In this document: positions 38,064 through 46,482 of the stretch, one piece after another | Layout: each line of letters opens with the position of its first letter | Position numbering within the stretch: position 1 is the first letter of the stretch | NCBI RefSeq assembly: GCF_004364775.1 | Contig: NZ_SOAL01000007.1 | Span: 1-64,000 of the forward strand | From: Comamonas sp. JUb58 | Lineage (GTDB): Bacteria > Pseudomonadota > Gammaproteobacteria > Burkholderiales > Burkholderiaceae_C | Direction: 5' to 3' | DNA: 64,000 nt | The notes under the pieces: model-generated | Databases searched by the model: none | Told to the model about the DNA's origin: nothing | The model's input: only the letters and a program-made list of their open reading frames with translations | Program-made: the position numbers and the translations under genes

Positions 38064-38647
38064 CCGAGTCTTCTTCCACCTTCCAGGCCATTGCCAACCT
38101 GGTGCCCAAGGGCGCCCGCGTGCTGGACCTGGGCTGCGGCGACGGCAGCCTGCTGGCCTACCTGCAGCGCGAGCGCGAATGCAGCGGCTATGGCATCGAG
38201 TTTGACGACAGCAATGTGCTGGCCTGCGTGCGCCGGGGCGTGAACGTGCTGCAGCTGAACCTGGAAGACGGCCTGGCCATCTTCGAGGACAACAGCTTTG
38301 ATGTGGTGCTGCAGATCGACACCTTGCAGCATCTGCGCAATGCCGAGGTGATGCTGCGCGAGACCGCGCGCATCGGCAAGCAGGGCGTGGTGGCCTTCCC
38401 CAACTTTGCCCACTGGCCCAACCGCCTGTCCATCCTGCAAGGCCGCATGCCGGTGACTAAGCGCCTGCCCTACCAGTGGTACGACACGCCCAACATCCGC
38501 GTCGGCACCTTCAAGGATTTCGAGGTGCTGGCGCTCAAGAACAAGCTGCACATTCTGGACAGCTTTGGCCTGCAGAACGGCGAGGTGCGGCGCTGGCTGC
38601 CCAATGCGCGTGCCGGCACGGCGGTGTTTCACTTCGAGCACCTCTGA
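38060..38647 (+). CDS. metW: MetW, methionine biosynthesis partner protein
   Basis: The 195 residues have a methyltransferase-like fold with [16 protein letters not shown] near residue 22 and [12 protein letters not shown], the typical MetW features. In several proteobacteria MetW is needed for MetX activity. The start overlaps the metX stop, consistent with a coupled pair. A GC-rich 146-base gap without obvious function follows. Confidence 0.94.
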   Translation: MTESSSTFQAIANLVPKGARVLDLGCGDGSLLAYLQRERECSGYGIEFDDSNVLACVRRGVNVLQLNLEDGLAIFEDNSFDVVLQIDTLQHLRNAEVMLRETARIGKQGVVAFPNFAHWPNRLSILQGRMPVTKRLPYQWYDTPNIRVGTFKDFEVLALKNKLHILDSFGLQNGEVRRWLPNARAGTAVFHFEHL

Positions 38648-38793
38648 TCCCCGCAGCCGGCCTTGCCCGGCGGGCCCTGCGCTGTACAACGGCAGCAGGG
38701 CTTTGCCGCAGGCGATAGCCGAGGGGCGCCTGCGCTGGTACGCTTATGGCTGCGGCTGCCCCTTTCGTGGCAGCACCACCAGGAGATTCACCC

Positions 38794-40272
38794 ATGAACG
38801 CCCGCCTAGACGCCACCCAGCTGCAAGCCGATGCTGCCCTCAGCCATATCAGCCAGCAGTGGGACCGCGATATTCTTCGCCAGCTGACCGACTACATCGC
38901 CATCCCCGCCAAGTCGCCGGGCTTTGATGGCAACTGGGAGCAGCATGGTTTCATCGACACGGTGGTGCGCAATGCCGCCAGCTGGATCGAGGCGCAGAAG
39001 GTCGAAGGGCTGACCCTGGAAGTGGTGCGCGTGCCGGGCCGCACGCCGGTGCTGTTCTTTGAAGTGCCTGCCACCCAGGCGCAGAGCACGCAGACCGTGC
39101 TGATGTATGGCCACCTGGACAAGCAACCCGAGTTCTCCGGCTGGCGCAATGACCTGGGCCCCTGGACCCCCAAATACGAAGACGGCAAGCTCTATGGCCG
39201 GGGCGGCGCCGATGACGGCTATGCCACCTACGCCAGCGTGGCCGCCATCCAAGAGCTCAAGCGCCAGAACGTGCCGCACCCGCGCATCGTCGGCCTGATC
39301 GAGACTTGCGAAGAAAGCGGCTCGGGCGACCTGCCGGTCTATATCGACATGCTCAAGCCCCGCCTGGGCGATGTGGGCCTGGTCATCTGCCTGGACAGCG
39401 GCGCCGGCAACTACGACCAGCTGTGGCTGACCACCAGCCTGCGCGGCATGGTCGCAGGGACCTTGAAGGTCGAGATCCTCACCGAGGGCGTGCACTCGGG
39501 CGATGCCTCGGGCGTCGTGCCCTCGTCCTTCCGCATCATGCGCCAGGTGCTGGACCGCCTGGAAGACAGCAAGACCGGCCGCCTGCTGCCGGAAAGCTTC
39601 CACTGCGCGGTGCCGGCAGAGCGCCTGACCCAGGCGCAGGCCACAGCCGGCATTCTGGGCGACGAGCTGTACAAGCGCTTCCCCTGGGCGCATTTTGATT
39701 GCAATGGCTCCAGCCTGTTTGCGCTGCCCACCACCACCGACCCCACGCAAGCGCTGCTCAAGCGCACCTGGGAGCCGACCTTGTCCGTCACCGGTGCCGA
39801 AGGCCTGCCCGCGTTGCAGGATGCCGGCAATGTGCTGCGCCCCTACACCGCCTTCAAGCTGAGCCTGCGCCTGCCCCCGCTGGTCGATGCCACCCAGTGC
39901 ATGCAAGAGCTCAAGACCTTGCTGGAAGACAACGCGCCCTACCAGGCCAAGGTCACCTGGGAAGGCGCCAGCGGCGCCAATGGTTGGAATGCCCCCAACA
40001 CCAGCGACTGGTTCCTGAACGCGCTCAACCAATCGAGCCGCGCGCACTTTGGTGCGGACTGCGGCTTTATCGGCCAGGGCGGCTCCATCCCGCTGATGGG
40101 CATGCTCAGCGCCGGCTTCCCCAAGGCGCAGATGATGGTCTGCGGCGTGCTGGGCCCCAAGAGCAATGCGCACGGACCCAATGAGTTCCTGCATGTGCCT
40201 TATGCCAAGAAGCTGACCGCCGCTGTGGCGCAGGTGATTGCCAGCATGCCGACCACGGCAGCCAGCGTATAA
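38794..40272 (+). CDS. M20-family metallopeptidase (dipeptidase-like)
   Basis: The 492 residues have the M20 metal-site pattern: YGHLDKQPE (His and Asp), GRGGADDGY (bridging Asp), TCEESGSGD (general base Glu and ligand Glu), ICLDSGAGNYDQ and HGPNEFLHVPY with a late His ligand. A dimerisation domain sits in the middle. The group includes carnosinase- and dipeptidase-like enzymes; substrate is unknown. AGGAGAT 7-9 bases before the ATG fixes the start. A strong terminator follows, so it is probably monocistronic. Confidence 0.92.
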   Translation: MNARLDATQLQADAALSHISQQWDRDILRQLTDYIAIPAKSPGFDGNWEQHGFIDTVVRNAASWIEAQKVEGLTLEVVRVPGRTPVLFFEVPATQAQSTQTVLMYGHLDKQPEFSGWRNDLGPWTPKYEDGKLYGRGGADDGYATYASVAAIQELKRQNVPHPRIVGLIETCEESGSGDLPVYIDMLKPRLGDVGLVICLDSGAGNYDQLWLTTSLRGMVAGTLKVEILTEGVHSGDASGVVPSSFRIMRQVLDRLEDSKTGRLLPESFHCAVPAERLTQAQATAGILGDELYKRFPWAHFDCNGSSLFALPTTTDPTQALLKRTWEPTLSVTGAEGLPALQDAGNVLRPYTAFKLSLRLPPLVDATQCMQELKTLLEDNAPYQAKVTWEGASGANGWNAPNTSDWFLNALNQSSRAHFGADCGFIGQGGSIPLMGMLSAGFPKAQMMVCGVLGPKSNAHGPNEFLHVPYAKKLTAAVAQVIASMPTTAASV

Positions 40273-40289
40273 ATACAGCCAGCCCATCG

Positions 40290-40336
40290 GGCAGCCGCCG
40301 CGTGCAATGCGCATGGGGCGGCTGCCTTTTCTTTTT
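40290..40336 (+). terminator. Strong terminator after the M20 peptidase gene
   Basis: Ten-base-pair perfect stem GGCAGCCGCC / GGCGGCTGCC with an inner palindromic TGCGCA-rich loop and a T-rich tail. Confidence 0.85.
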
Positions 40337-40366
40337 GACGACAACGACAACGATAGCGCGCCCGCC

Positions 40367-40729
40367 ATGACCGAGCCCAGCACCCCCACGATCCTGTTTG
40401 ACGGCACCGAACCCCTGGGCGCCAGCGCCGACCTGCAGGACAACGGCAAGCCCTTTTTCTTCCAGCTGCCCAATGGCCAGAAGGCCTTTGTGATCCGCTG
40501 GCAAGGCCAGCTGCACGGTTGGATCAATGAGTGCCAGCACGCCAGCGTGCCCATGGATTTTGATGGCGACATTCTGGAGAGCGGCCGCCAGTTCATCCTC
40601 TGCCCCTACCACGGCGCCATCTACCAGCCCGATACCGGCAAATGCGTCGGCGGACCCTGCCGGGGCTCCAGCCTGGATGCGGTGGCGGTGGAAGAGCGCG
40701 ATGGCACGGTGTGGTGGAAGCAGGGATGA
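40367..40729 (+). CDS. Rieske [2Fe-2S] domain protein
   Basis: Small soluble ferredoxin-like Rieske protein of 120 residues. The cluster ligands are CQH in NECQHASVP and CPYH in LCPYHGAIY, spaced as in biphenyl-dioxygenase-type ferredoxins. The chosen ATG (MTEPSTPTILF) gives family length; ATGs upstream would lie in the terminator of the previous gene. No oxygenase gene is near, so its redox partner is not known. Confidence 0.88.
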   Translation: MTEPSTPTILFDGTEPLGASADLQDNGKPFFFQLPNGQKAFVIRWQGQLHGWINECQHASVPMDFDGDILESGRQFILCPYHGAIYQPDTGKCVGGPCRGSSLDAVAVEERDGTVWWKQG

Positions 40730-40827
40730 TGCCCCAGCGCAGGCCCCAGACATCGCTTTGGCGCGATACTGGCGGGCTCGAAAAATAAGCGGCCACTTCT
40801 GCCAGGCCGCTTGCGCAGCGCCCCGCC

Positions 40828-41229
40828 ATGAAATCCCCGATCCGAATTGTTGATGTTGACCGCCTGGAGACCTGGACCAAGTACAAGGCCGGGCTCTGCG
40901 ACAGCTGCGCGGCCAACTGCTGCACCATGCCGCTGGAGGTGCAACTGCCCGACCTGGTGCGCCTGGGCCTGGTCGATGCCTTCGAGGTCGACAATATTGC
41001 GCACAAGCTAATCGCCAAGCGCCTGCTCAAGGCCCGGCTGATCGACCATTACAACCCCAAGCACAATATCTTCACGATGGCGCGCCGCGCCAGCGGTGAT
41101 TGCCAGTTTCTCGACCCGGTAGCGCGGCGCTGCACCGTGTATGACAAACGGCCTGAAACCTGCCGCCTGCATCCCAAAAAAGGGCCTAAACCAGGGTTTT
41201 GTGCCTACGGGCACAAAGATTTGCAATAA
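40828..41229 (+). CDS. YkgJ-family cysteine cluster protein
   Basis: The 133 residues contain the zinc- or iron-chelating cysteine pattern of this family: CDSCAANCC near residue 27, GDCQFLD, RRCTVYD, ETCRLHP and a late Cys. Related proteins are of uncertain role. It follows the Rieske gene by about 100 bases. The C-terminal codons overlap a minus-strand fragment. Confidence 0.85.
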   Translation: MKSPIRIVDVDRLETWTKYKAGLCDSCAANCCTMPLEVQLPDLVRLGLVDAFEVDNIAHKLIAKRLLKARLIDHYNPKHNIFTMARRASGDCQFLDPVARRCTVYDKRPETCRLHPKKGPKPGFCAYGHKDLQ

Positions 41230-41462
41230 ATATTGCGAATGATTATCGAGGTGGCGGGGCTGGATCGTTGGCTCCGTGCAAACAGGGCGAATAGGTCGAC
41301 AAAGGCAGGGCTGGACACCGGCCAGTCCACGCCCCGGTCCAGCTGACGGGCGATATGGATCCAGGCGGACTCGTCATTGGCGCAGATGGGGTAGTCCAGC
41401 AAGACACGCAGCGTGCAGGCCAGCAGTGCCGCCCCGCTGCCCCAGGCGAGCAGCGCCGCCAT
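41205..41462 (-). pseudogene. Probable 5' remnant of a GT-C/PMT-type membrane glycosyltransferase
   Basis: An 85-codon frame encodes one hydrophobic segment (LLAWGSGAALLACTLRVLL), then DYPICANDESAWIHIARQL and DWPVSSPAFVDL, a pattern like the first loop of GT-C family glycosyltransferases, whose Asp/Glu pair is catalytic. Such enzymes are about 500 residues. Here the similarity stops after about 65 residues and a random-looking tail leads to a stop inside the YkgJ gene. I infer a deletion remnant. It could also be a small membrane protein in its own right. Confidence 0.35.
41235..41253. promoter_or_regulatory. Weak Fur-box-like sequence
   Basis: The core GAATGATTATC matches the AATGATTATC centre of Fur boxes, but the outer positions fit poorly (about 12 of 19). 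It lies between the YkgJ gene and the glycosyltransferase remnant and has no obvious intact gene to control. The wider stretch 41230-41564 holds only this and the remnant. Confidence 0.25.
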
Positions 41463-41564
41463 GCGCGGGCGCAGTGGCGGCCAGGGTTCAAGCGCCTCTG
41501 GGCTGGCCCAGGGAGGCGGGGAGGGGATAGGCAGGGGGCATCTCCAGCGATTTCTACATGCGAA

Positions 41565-42464
41565 TCAATCCATTCTTGCAAAGACCGGTCGTTGCCGTTG
41601 CATCAATTCGTACAGCGCCTGGGCCACCAAGGACAGGCTGGGCTCGCGCCGGCGCACCATGTAGATCTGGCGGTCCATGCCGGGCAGATGCAGCGGCCGC
41701 GTGACCAGGCCAGGTTGTACAAAGTGAAACAAAGTCAGGGCCGGCACCACGCTGATACCCAGGCCGGCCTTGACCAGGCCCATCACGGTGGCGAGCTGCT
41801 CCACCTCCACCAGGGTCTGCATGGTCTGGGGGAAGAAGGCGGCATCCAGGTACTGGCGCACGCTGCTGTGCCGGGCCAGGTGCACAAAGGGCCAGGCCGC
41901 CAGATCGGCCAGTAGTACCTCGTCCAGCGCGGCCAGCGGGTGGTCGGCCGGGCAGACCAGGTGAAAGCTATCGCTGCAAAAAGGCTCGGCGCGCAGATCC
42001 GGCGTGTCGGCGCGGATGGCGGCCAGCGCAAAGTCGGCATCGCCATTGGCCACCGCCGCAATGCAGGGCTCGGACAGCACATCGAAGACCTGCAGCTGCA
42101 CACCGGGGTGCTGGCTGGCAAAGCTGCGCAGCACCGGGGGCAGCCAGCCCGCCGCCAGCGACGGCAGCAAGGCCACGGCAACCTTGCCATGGCTGAGCTG
42201 GGCGGTGTCGCGCATGGCTTTTTCGCAGGCGGCAAATTCGGCCGCAATGCGCTGCGCCGACAGCAGAAACTGCTCACCCTCGGGCGTCAGCAGCACATGC
42301 CGGGTGCTGCGCTCGAACAGGCGCAGGCCCACCGTGGTCTCCAAACTGCGGATCAACGCGCTGAACGCCGGTTGGGACAGGTGGCAGAGGCTGGCTGCCC
42401 GGGTGAAGTTTTTCTGGCTGGCCAGCGCCAGAAAGGCCTGGATGTCGCGGTGGGATAGATTCAT
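41565..42464 (-). CDS. LysR-family transcriptional regulator
   Basis: The 299 residues begin with the LysR helix-turn-helix (FLALASQKNFTRAASLCHLSQPAFSALIRSLE) and have a periplasmic-binding-like effector domain (from about 90). It diverges from the AtuA-like operon, 80 bases away, with inverted repeats in the gap, so it probably activates that operon in response to its substrate. The effector is unknown. Confidence 0.92.
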   Translation of the reverse strand: MNLSHRDIQAFLALASQKNFTRAASLCHLSQPAFSALIRSLETTVGLRLFERSTRHVLLTPEGEQFLLSAQRIAAEFAACEKAMRDTAQLSHGKVAVALLPSLAAGWLPPVLRSFASQHPGVQLQVFDVLSEPCIAAVANGDADFALAAIRADTPDLRAEPFCSDSFHLVCPADHPLAALDEVLLADLAAWPFVHLARHSSVRQYLDAAFFPQTMQTLVEVEQLATVMGLVKAGLGISVVPALTLFHFVQPGLVTRPLHLPGMDRQIYMVRRREPSLSLVAQALYELMQRQRPVFARMD

Positions 42465-42506
42465 TTGCGTTGCAGATTAATCAATCTCAATTATCGATTT
42501 CACAAC

Positions 42507-42524
42507 ATAGAACCTATTTTCTAT
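42507..42524. promoter_or_regulatory. Candidate LysR operator
   Basis: Inverted repeat ATAGAA-N6-TTCTAT, containing a T-N11-A core, in the gap between the divergent LysR and AtuA-like genes, 20 bases before the latter's start. Confidence 0.5.
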
Positions 42525-42544
42525 AGTGGCCAGCAGGAGATGCT

Positions 42545-43930
42545 ATGCAGACAGACAAGACAGCGCCCGCGCCCATGCTGATAGGCTGCGCGGCCGGTTT
42601 TTCAGGCGATCGGGTGGATGCGGCAGCGCCAGTGGTGCAGGCGCTGATCGCCTTGCAGCAGCCCGCGTTTCTGATTTTTGAAACCCTGGCCGAGCGCACC
42701 CTGGCGCTGGCCCAGCTCGCCCGGCGCGACGACTCCGAAGCCGGCTACGAGCCGCTGCTGCTGGAGCTGCTGCGCCCAGTGCTGGACGACTGCCTGGCCC
42801 ACCGCATCCGCATCGTCAGCAATTTTGGCGCTGCCAACCCGCAAGGCGCCGCCCGCGCCATTGTGGCCCTGGCCCGCAGCCTGGGCCTGCGCGCCCCCCG
42901 TATTGCCGTGGTGCAGGGCGATGACCTGAGCGGCCCGGCCCACCGGCCCATGCTGGCCCAGGCCCTGGGTGCGCAGATGCCCGAGCAGCCGCTGGTCAGC
43001 GCCAATGCCTATATTGGTGCGCGGCCGATCGCCGAGGCCTTGCAGGCGGGCGCCGATATCGTGGTCTGCGGCCGCGTGGCCGATCCCTCCCTGGTACTGG
43101 GCCCGGCAATGGCGCATTTTGGCTGGGCCTGGGACGACTGGGACCGCCTGGCCCGCGCGACGATGGCTGGCCACCTGCTGGAATGCGGCACCCAGGTCAG
43201 CGGCGGCTATTTTGCCGACCCGGGCTACAAGGATGTGCCGGGCATGGACCGGCTGGGCTACCCGATCGCCGAGATCGACGACAGCGGCAACTGCAGCATC
43301 TTCAAGCCCGAGGGCACCGGCGGCTGCATCACGACCGCCACCGTCAAGGAGCAGCTGCTCTACGAAATCCACGACCCCCGCTGCTACCTGACCCCCGATG
43401 TGGTGGCCGACATCAGCCAGGCCCAGGTGAGGACTGAGGGCGAGAACCGCGTGCGGCTGGAGGGCGTCATCGGCCATCCGCGCCCCGAGGCGCTCAAGGT
43501 CAACACCTGCTATGCCTCGGGCTGGTTTGCCGAGGCCGAGATTTCCTACGCCGGCCCGCGTGCGGCCGAGCGTGCGCGGCTGGCGGCGCAGACCGTCGCC
43601 CAGCGTCTGCAGGGCATTGCGCCGCTGCGCACCGACCTGATTGGCGTCACCAGTGTCTGGGGCAACGATGCCAGCGATTGGCTGGCCGGCGCTGATCTGT
43701 CGGCTGCGTCGCCCGATGTACGGCTGCGCATGGCCTGGCAGCATGCCGACAAGGCCACCGCAGCGCGCCTGCCGCGCGAGATCAATGCGCTGTACTGCTG
43801 CGGACCCGCCGGTGGTGGTGGCGTGCGCAGCCATATGCGCCAGCGCCTGGGCATGGTCTCCTGCCTGGTACCCCAGGCACTGATTGCCACGGGCTTTGTC
43901 TGGGCTGCGCAAGAGGAGGCCGCCACATGA
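42545..43930 (+). CDS. AtuA-like (DUF1446) acyclic terpene utilisation family protein
   Basis: The 461 residues fit the DUF1446 family to which AtuA of acyclic terpene catabolism belongs: GCAAGFSGDR near the N-terminus, IRIVSNFGAANPQGAA, VVQGDDL, VCGRVADPSLVLGPA and CYASGWFAEAEISYAG. The enzymatic role of the family is not settled. It overlaps the next gene by 4 bases. In this genome it is in a LysR-controlled unit with a Bug-type receptor, which suggests breakdown of an imported carboxylate rather than terpenes as such. Confidence 0.85.
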   Translation: MQTDKTAPAPMLIGCAAGFSGDRVDAAAPVVQALIALQQPAFLIFETLAERTLALAQLARRDDSEAGYEPLLLELLRPVLDDCLAHRIRIVSNFGAANPQGAARAIVALARSLGLRAPRIAVVQGDDLSGPAHRPMLAQALGAQMPEQPLVSANAYIGARPIAEALQAGADIVVCGRVADPSLVLGPAMAHFGWAWDDWDRLARATMAGHLLECGTQVSGGYFADPGYKDVPGMDRLGYPIAEIDDSGNCSIFKPEGTGGCITTATVKEQLLYEIHDPRCYLTPDVVADISQAQVRTEGENRVRLEGVIGHPRPEALKVNTCYASGWFAEAEISYAGPRAAERARLAAQTVAQRLQGIAPLRTDLIGVTSVWGNDASDWLAGADLSAASPDVRLRMAWQHADKATAARLPREINALYCCGPAGGGGVRSHMRQRLGMVSCLVPQALIATGFVWAAQEEAAT

Positions 43931-44313
43931 ACGACCACATCACCGTCCCGCTCTACCGCCTGGCCCATGGGCGCACCGGCGACAAGGGCAACCGCTCCAA
44001 CATCAGCGTGATCGCCTGGCATCCCGCGCTCTGGGATGCCATCTGCGCACAAGTCACCGAGGCCGCCGTTGCCGCGCTGTTTGCTGACCGCCAGCCCCGC
44101 CAGGTGCAGCGCTACCTGCTGCCCCAGCTGCAGGCGATGAACCTGGTGCTCGACGAGGTGCTGGACGGCGGCGTCAACGACGCGCTGAACCTCGACAGCC
44201 ACGGCAAGACCCTGTGCTTTCGCGTGCTGCAAATGCCGATCGTGCTGCCGGCGCATTTGCAGGCCCATCTGGTCGGGCCGGCCGATGCGGCCCTGCCAAC
44301 TACCACTGAATAA
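43927..44313 (+). CDS. AtuA-like C-terminal (ferredoxin-fold) domain protein
   Basis: The 128-residue product starts with LYRLAHGRTGDKGNRSNISV, the usual opening of the small domain found fused to, or next to, DUF1446 proteins. Here the two domains are separate genes joined by a 4-base overlap, so they probably form one complex. It has no catalytic motif I can name. The Bug receptor gene follows after 21 bases. Confidence 0.82.
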   Translation: MNDHITVPLYRLAHGRTGDKGNRSNISVIAWHPALWDAICAQVTEAAVAALFADRQPRQVQRYLLPQLQAMNLVLDEVLDGGVNDALNLDSHGKTLCFRVLQMPIVLPAHLQAHLVGPADAALPTTTE

Positions 44314-44334
44314 GAAACCAACCGGAGACAAAAG

Positions 44335-45306
44335 ATGAAATTTTCCACCCGCCGCCACCTGCTGGCCTGTGCCACGGCCTTGGCCATCAGCCCGCTGGCC
44401 TTTGCGCAAGCGAGCTTTCCGTCCAAACCCATCACCTTTGTCGTGCCCTTTGCGGCCGGCAGCGCCACCGACCAGCTGGCGCGGGCGCTGGGCCAGGCGG
44501 TCACCGAGCAGACGCACCAGCCGGTGATCGTCGAGAACAAGGCTGGTGCCAGCGGCATGATTGCGGCGCAGGCGGTGGCCAAGGCCCCGGCCGATGGCTA
44601 CACGGTGCTGATCACCACCAACACCACGCATGCGGCCAATATCCACCTCTACCGCAAGCTGTCCTATGACCCGGTCAAGGACTTCACGCCGATCACCGGC
44701 CTGGGCAAGGGCGGCCAGGTGCTGGTGGTGCCGGCCAATGCGCCTTACCACTCGGTGAGCGATCTGCTGGCCTTTGCCAAGGCCAACCCGGGCAAGCTCA
44801 GCTTTGGCAGCGGCAGCTCGTCGAGCCGGGTCGCTGGCGAGATGCTCAAGCAGCTCGCCGATGTGGACATCCTGCATGTGCCCTACAAGAGCAACCCGCT
44901 GGCCATCACCGACCTGCTGGGCGGCCAGATCAACCTGATGATCACCGACGTCTCCACCGGCGTGCCGCAGATCAAGGCCGGCAAGCTGCGCGCGCTGGGC
45001 TATTCCACGCAAAAGCGCAGCGCCCAGCTGCCCGATGTGCCGACGATTGCCGAGGCCGGTGTGAAGGGCTATGACATGGGCTACTGGTTTGCTGCCTATG
45101 CACCAGCCAATGTGCCCGCCGCCGTCAGCGCCAAGCTCAACCAGCTGCTGGGGCAGGCGGTTGGCAGTGCCGCTGCCAAGTCCTTCTTCGAGATGTCGGG
45201 CTCCGACCCCTGGACCACCAGCCAGAGCGAGCTGGCGCAGTTCCAGGCCACCGAGACCACCAAGTGGGGGCAGGTGATCAAGGCGGCGGGCATTACGCCG
45301 GAGTAA
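44335..45306 (+). CDS. Bug-family tripartite tricarboxylate transporter receptor (TctC-like)
   Basis: Periplasmic solute receptor of 323 residues with a signal peptide (LACATALAISPLAFAQA), then FPSKPITFVVPFAAGSATD, the standard Bug opening, and the loop motif VENKAGASGMIAAQAVA. Ligands are often carboxylates, aromatic acids or amides. No tctA/tctB membrane genes are nearby, so it is one of many orphan Bug proteins typical of Comamonadaceae and Bordetella. AtuA-like genes upstream suggest their substrate. Confidence 0.92.
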   Translation: MKFSTRRHLLACATALAISPLAFAQASFPSKPITFVVPFAAGSATDQLARALGQAVTEQTHQPVIVENKAGASGMIAAQAVAKAPADGYTVLITTNTTHAANIHLYRKLSYDPVKDFTPITGLGKGGQVLVVPANAPYHSVSDLLAFAKANPGKLSFGSGSSSSRVAGEMLKQLADVDILHVPYKSNPLAITDLLGGQINLMITDVSTGVPQIKAGKLRALGYSTQKRSAQLPDVPTIAEAGVKGYDMGYWFAAYAPANVPAAVSAKLNQLLGQAVGSAAAKSFFEMSGSDPWTTSQSELAQFQATETTKWGQVIKAAGITPE

Positions 45307-45330
45307 ACAGGCTCCTATCCGCAGGCTCCG

Positions 45331-45363
45331 CCCAAACGCTCGTTAGAGGATCCAGCGTTTGGG
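45331..45363. terminator. Hairpin between convergent genes, overlapping the LysR 3' end
   Basis: Ten-base-pair perfect stem CCCAAACGCT / AGCGTTTGGG with a 13-base loop. The right arm is coding for the last residues of the LysR protein. It could end transcripts of both convergent units, although no T run follows. Confidence 0.5.
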
Positions 45364-46263
45364 CAGCATGCGCTTGATCTCTGCCTTGGCCAGGTCGATA
45401 AAGGGCTTGAGCACCAAGGTGGAGGCATGGCGGTTGGAGACCACCATCGAGTACTCGCAGGGGACGGCGGGCTCGAACAGCACAAACTTCACATCGGGCC
45501 CGTGGTAGCTGCAGGCAGTCAGCGGGTCGATGATGGCCAGGCCGGCGCCGGCCTCGACCAGCTTGATGGCGGCATACGAGATCTGGGTCTCGATGTTCAC
45601 GCGGCGCTGCACGCGGTTGACCAGAAACAGGCTGTCGAGCTTGGTGCGGGTTTCCATCATGGTCGGCAGCGACACCAGGGGCTCGTCGACAAAGTCGATC
45701 GGTGACAGGCTGCTTCTGCGCGCCAGCTTGTGCCCGGCGGGCACCGCCACCACCAGCTTGCCGATCACCAAGGTCTCCAGCCCCTTGAAGCGGGTGTGGT
45801 CGGGCGAGAGCATCACAAAGCCGATATCGCAGCGCTCGGCCTGCACCATGTCCAGTGCGGCCGGCGAGGCCTGCATATGCAAGGTGACCAGGGTCTCGGG
45901 GAACTGGGCGCTGAACTTGGCAATGGCGCTGGGCAGGAACGAGGTCGCCATGGCGGGTGCGGCCGTCACCTCCAGTCGCTGCAGACGCCGAAAGCGCACG
46001 TTCTCGGAGATGTTGCGGATACGCTCGATGCCCATCAAGGCCTGGTGCACGTCTTCCAGCAGCAAGGTGGCTGCTGACGTCGGCTGCAGCCGGCTTTTGA
46101 CCCGCTCGAACAGCGGCATGCCGATGCGCGCCTCGAATTCGGCAATCAGCCGGGTGACCACCGGCTGGGTCACTTCCAGCGACTGGGCCGCTGCCGTGAC
46201 CGAGCGGCGCAGCATCAGCGCCCGAAACGCCTCCAGATGGCGCAGTGTGATCTTCTTATCCAT
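45343..46263 (-). CDS. LysR-family regulator resembling opine regulators (NocR/OccR type)
   Basis: The 306 residues begin ITLRHLEAFRALMLRRSVTAAAQSLEVTQPVVTRLIAEFE, a helix-turn-helix of the NocR/OccR branch of LysR proteins, followed by the effector domain (VTAAPAMATSFLPSAIAKF). The similarity is by memory and not measured. It diverges from the PotD-type operon, so it should control the oxidase pathway. An ATG 11 codons upstream is possible; neither start shows a clear ribosome site. Confidence 0.88.
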   Translation of the reverse strand: MDKKITLRHLEAFRALMLRRSVTAAAQSLEVTQPVVTRLIAEFEARIGMPLFERVKSRLQPTSAATLLLEDVHQALMGIERIRNISENVRFRRLQRLEVTAAPAMATSFLPSAIAKFSAQFPETLVTLHMQASPAALDMVQAERCDIGFVMLSPDHTRFKGLETLVIGKLVVAVPAGHKLARRSSLSPIDFVDEPLVSLPTMMETRTKLDSLFLVNRVQRRVNIETQISYAAIKLVEAGAGLAIIDPLTACSYHGPDVKFVLFEPAVPCEYSMVVSNRHASTLVLKPFIDLAKAEIKRMLPKRWIL

Positions 46264-46314
46264 GTTGTAAAGACATGAGTTGATGGCGTAATGCAATCGA
46301 ATAGTCTACAAAAT

Positions 46315-46327
46315 TACTAATTTAGTA
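46315..46327. promoter_or_regulatory. Candidate LysR operator upstream of the amine-oxidation operon
   Basis: The palindrome TACTAATTTAGTA (5-base arms around ATT) sits in a strongly A/T-rich part of the divergent gap, 52 bases from the LysR start and about 156 from the first binding-protein gene. Confidence 0.5.
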
Positions 46328-46482
46328 GTTATTTCAATGGCTTATCGATTGAGAAATTTCCATCCCATAAAGGCATTGAAGCAGGAATTCACCGATTCAA
46401 TTTTGCCTGCAGATGCCTATCATTGGCTACCAGACAGATTGAATTTCACTTTGGCCCCACCCACTTTCTGGAGGTAATTTCG

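Noticed and set aside
42545-44313. Acyclic terpene (citronellol/geraniol) degradation cluster
   Set aside because: Only AtuA-like genes are present; no atuC/F-type carboxylase or dehydrogenase genes are nearby.
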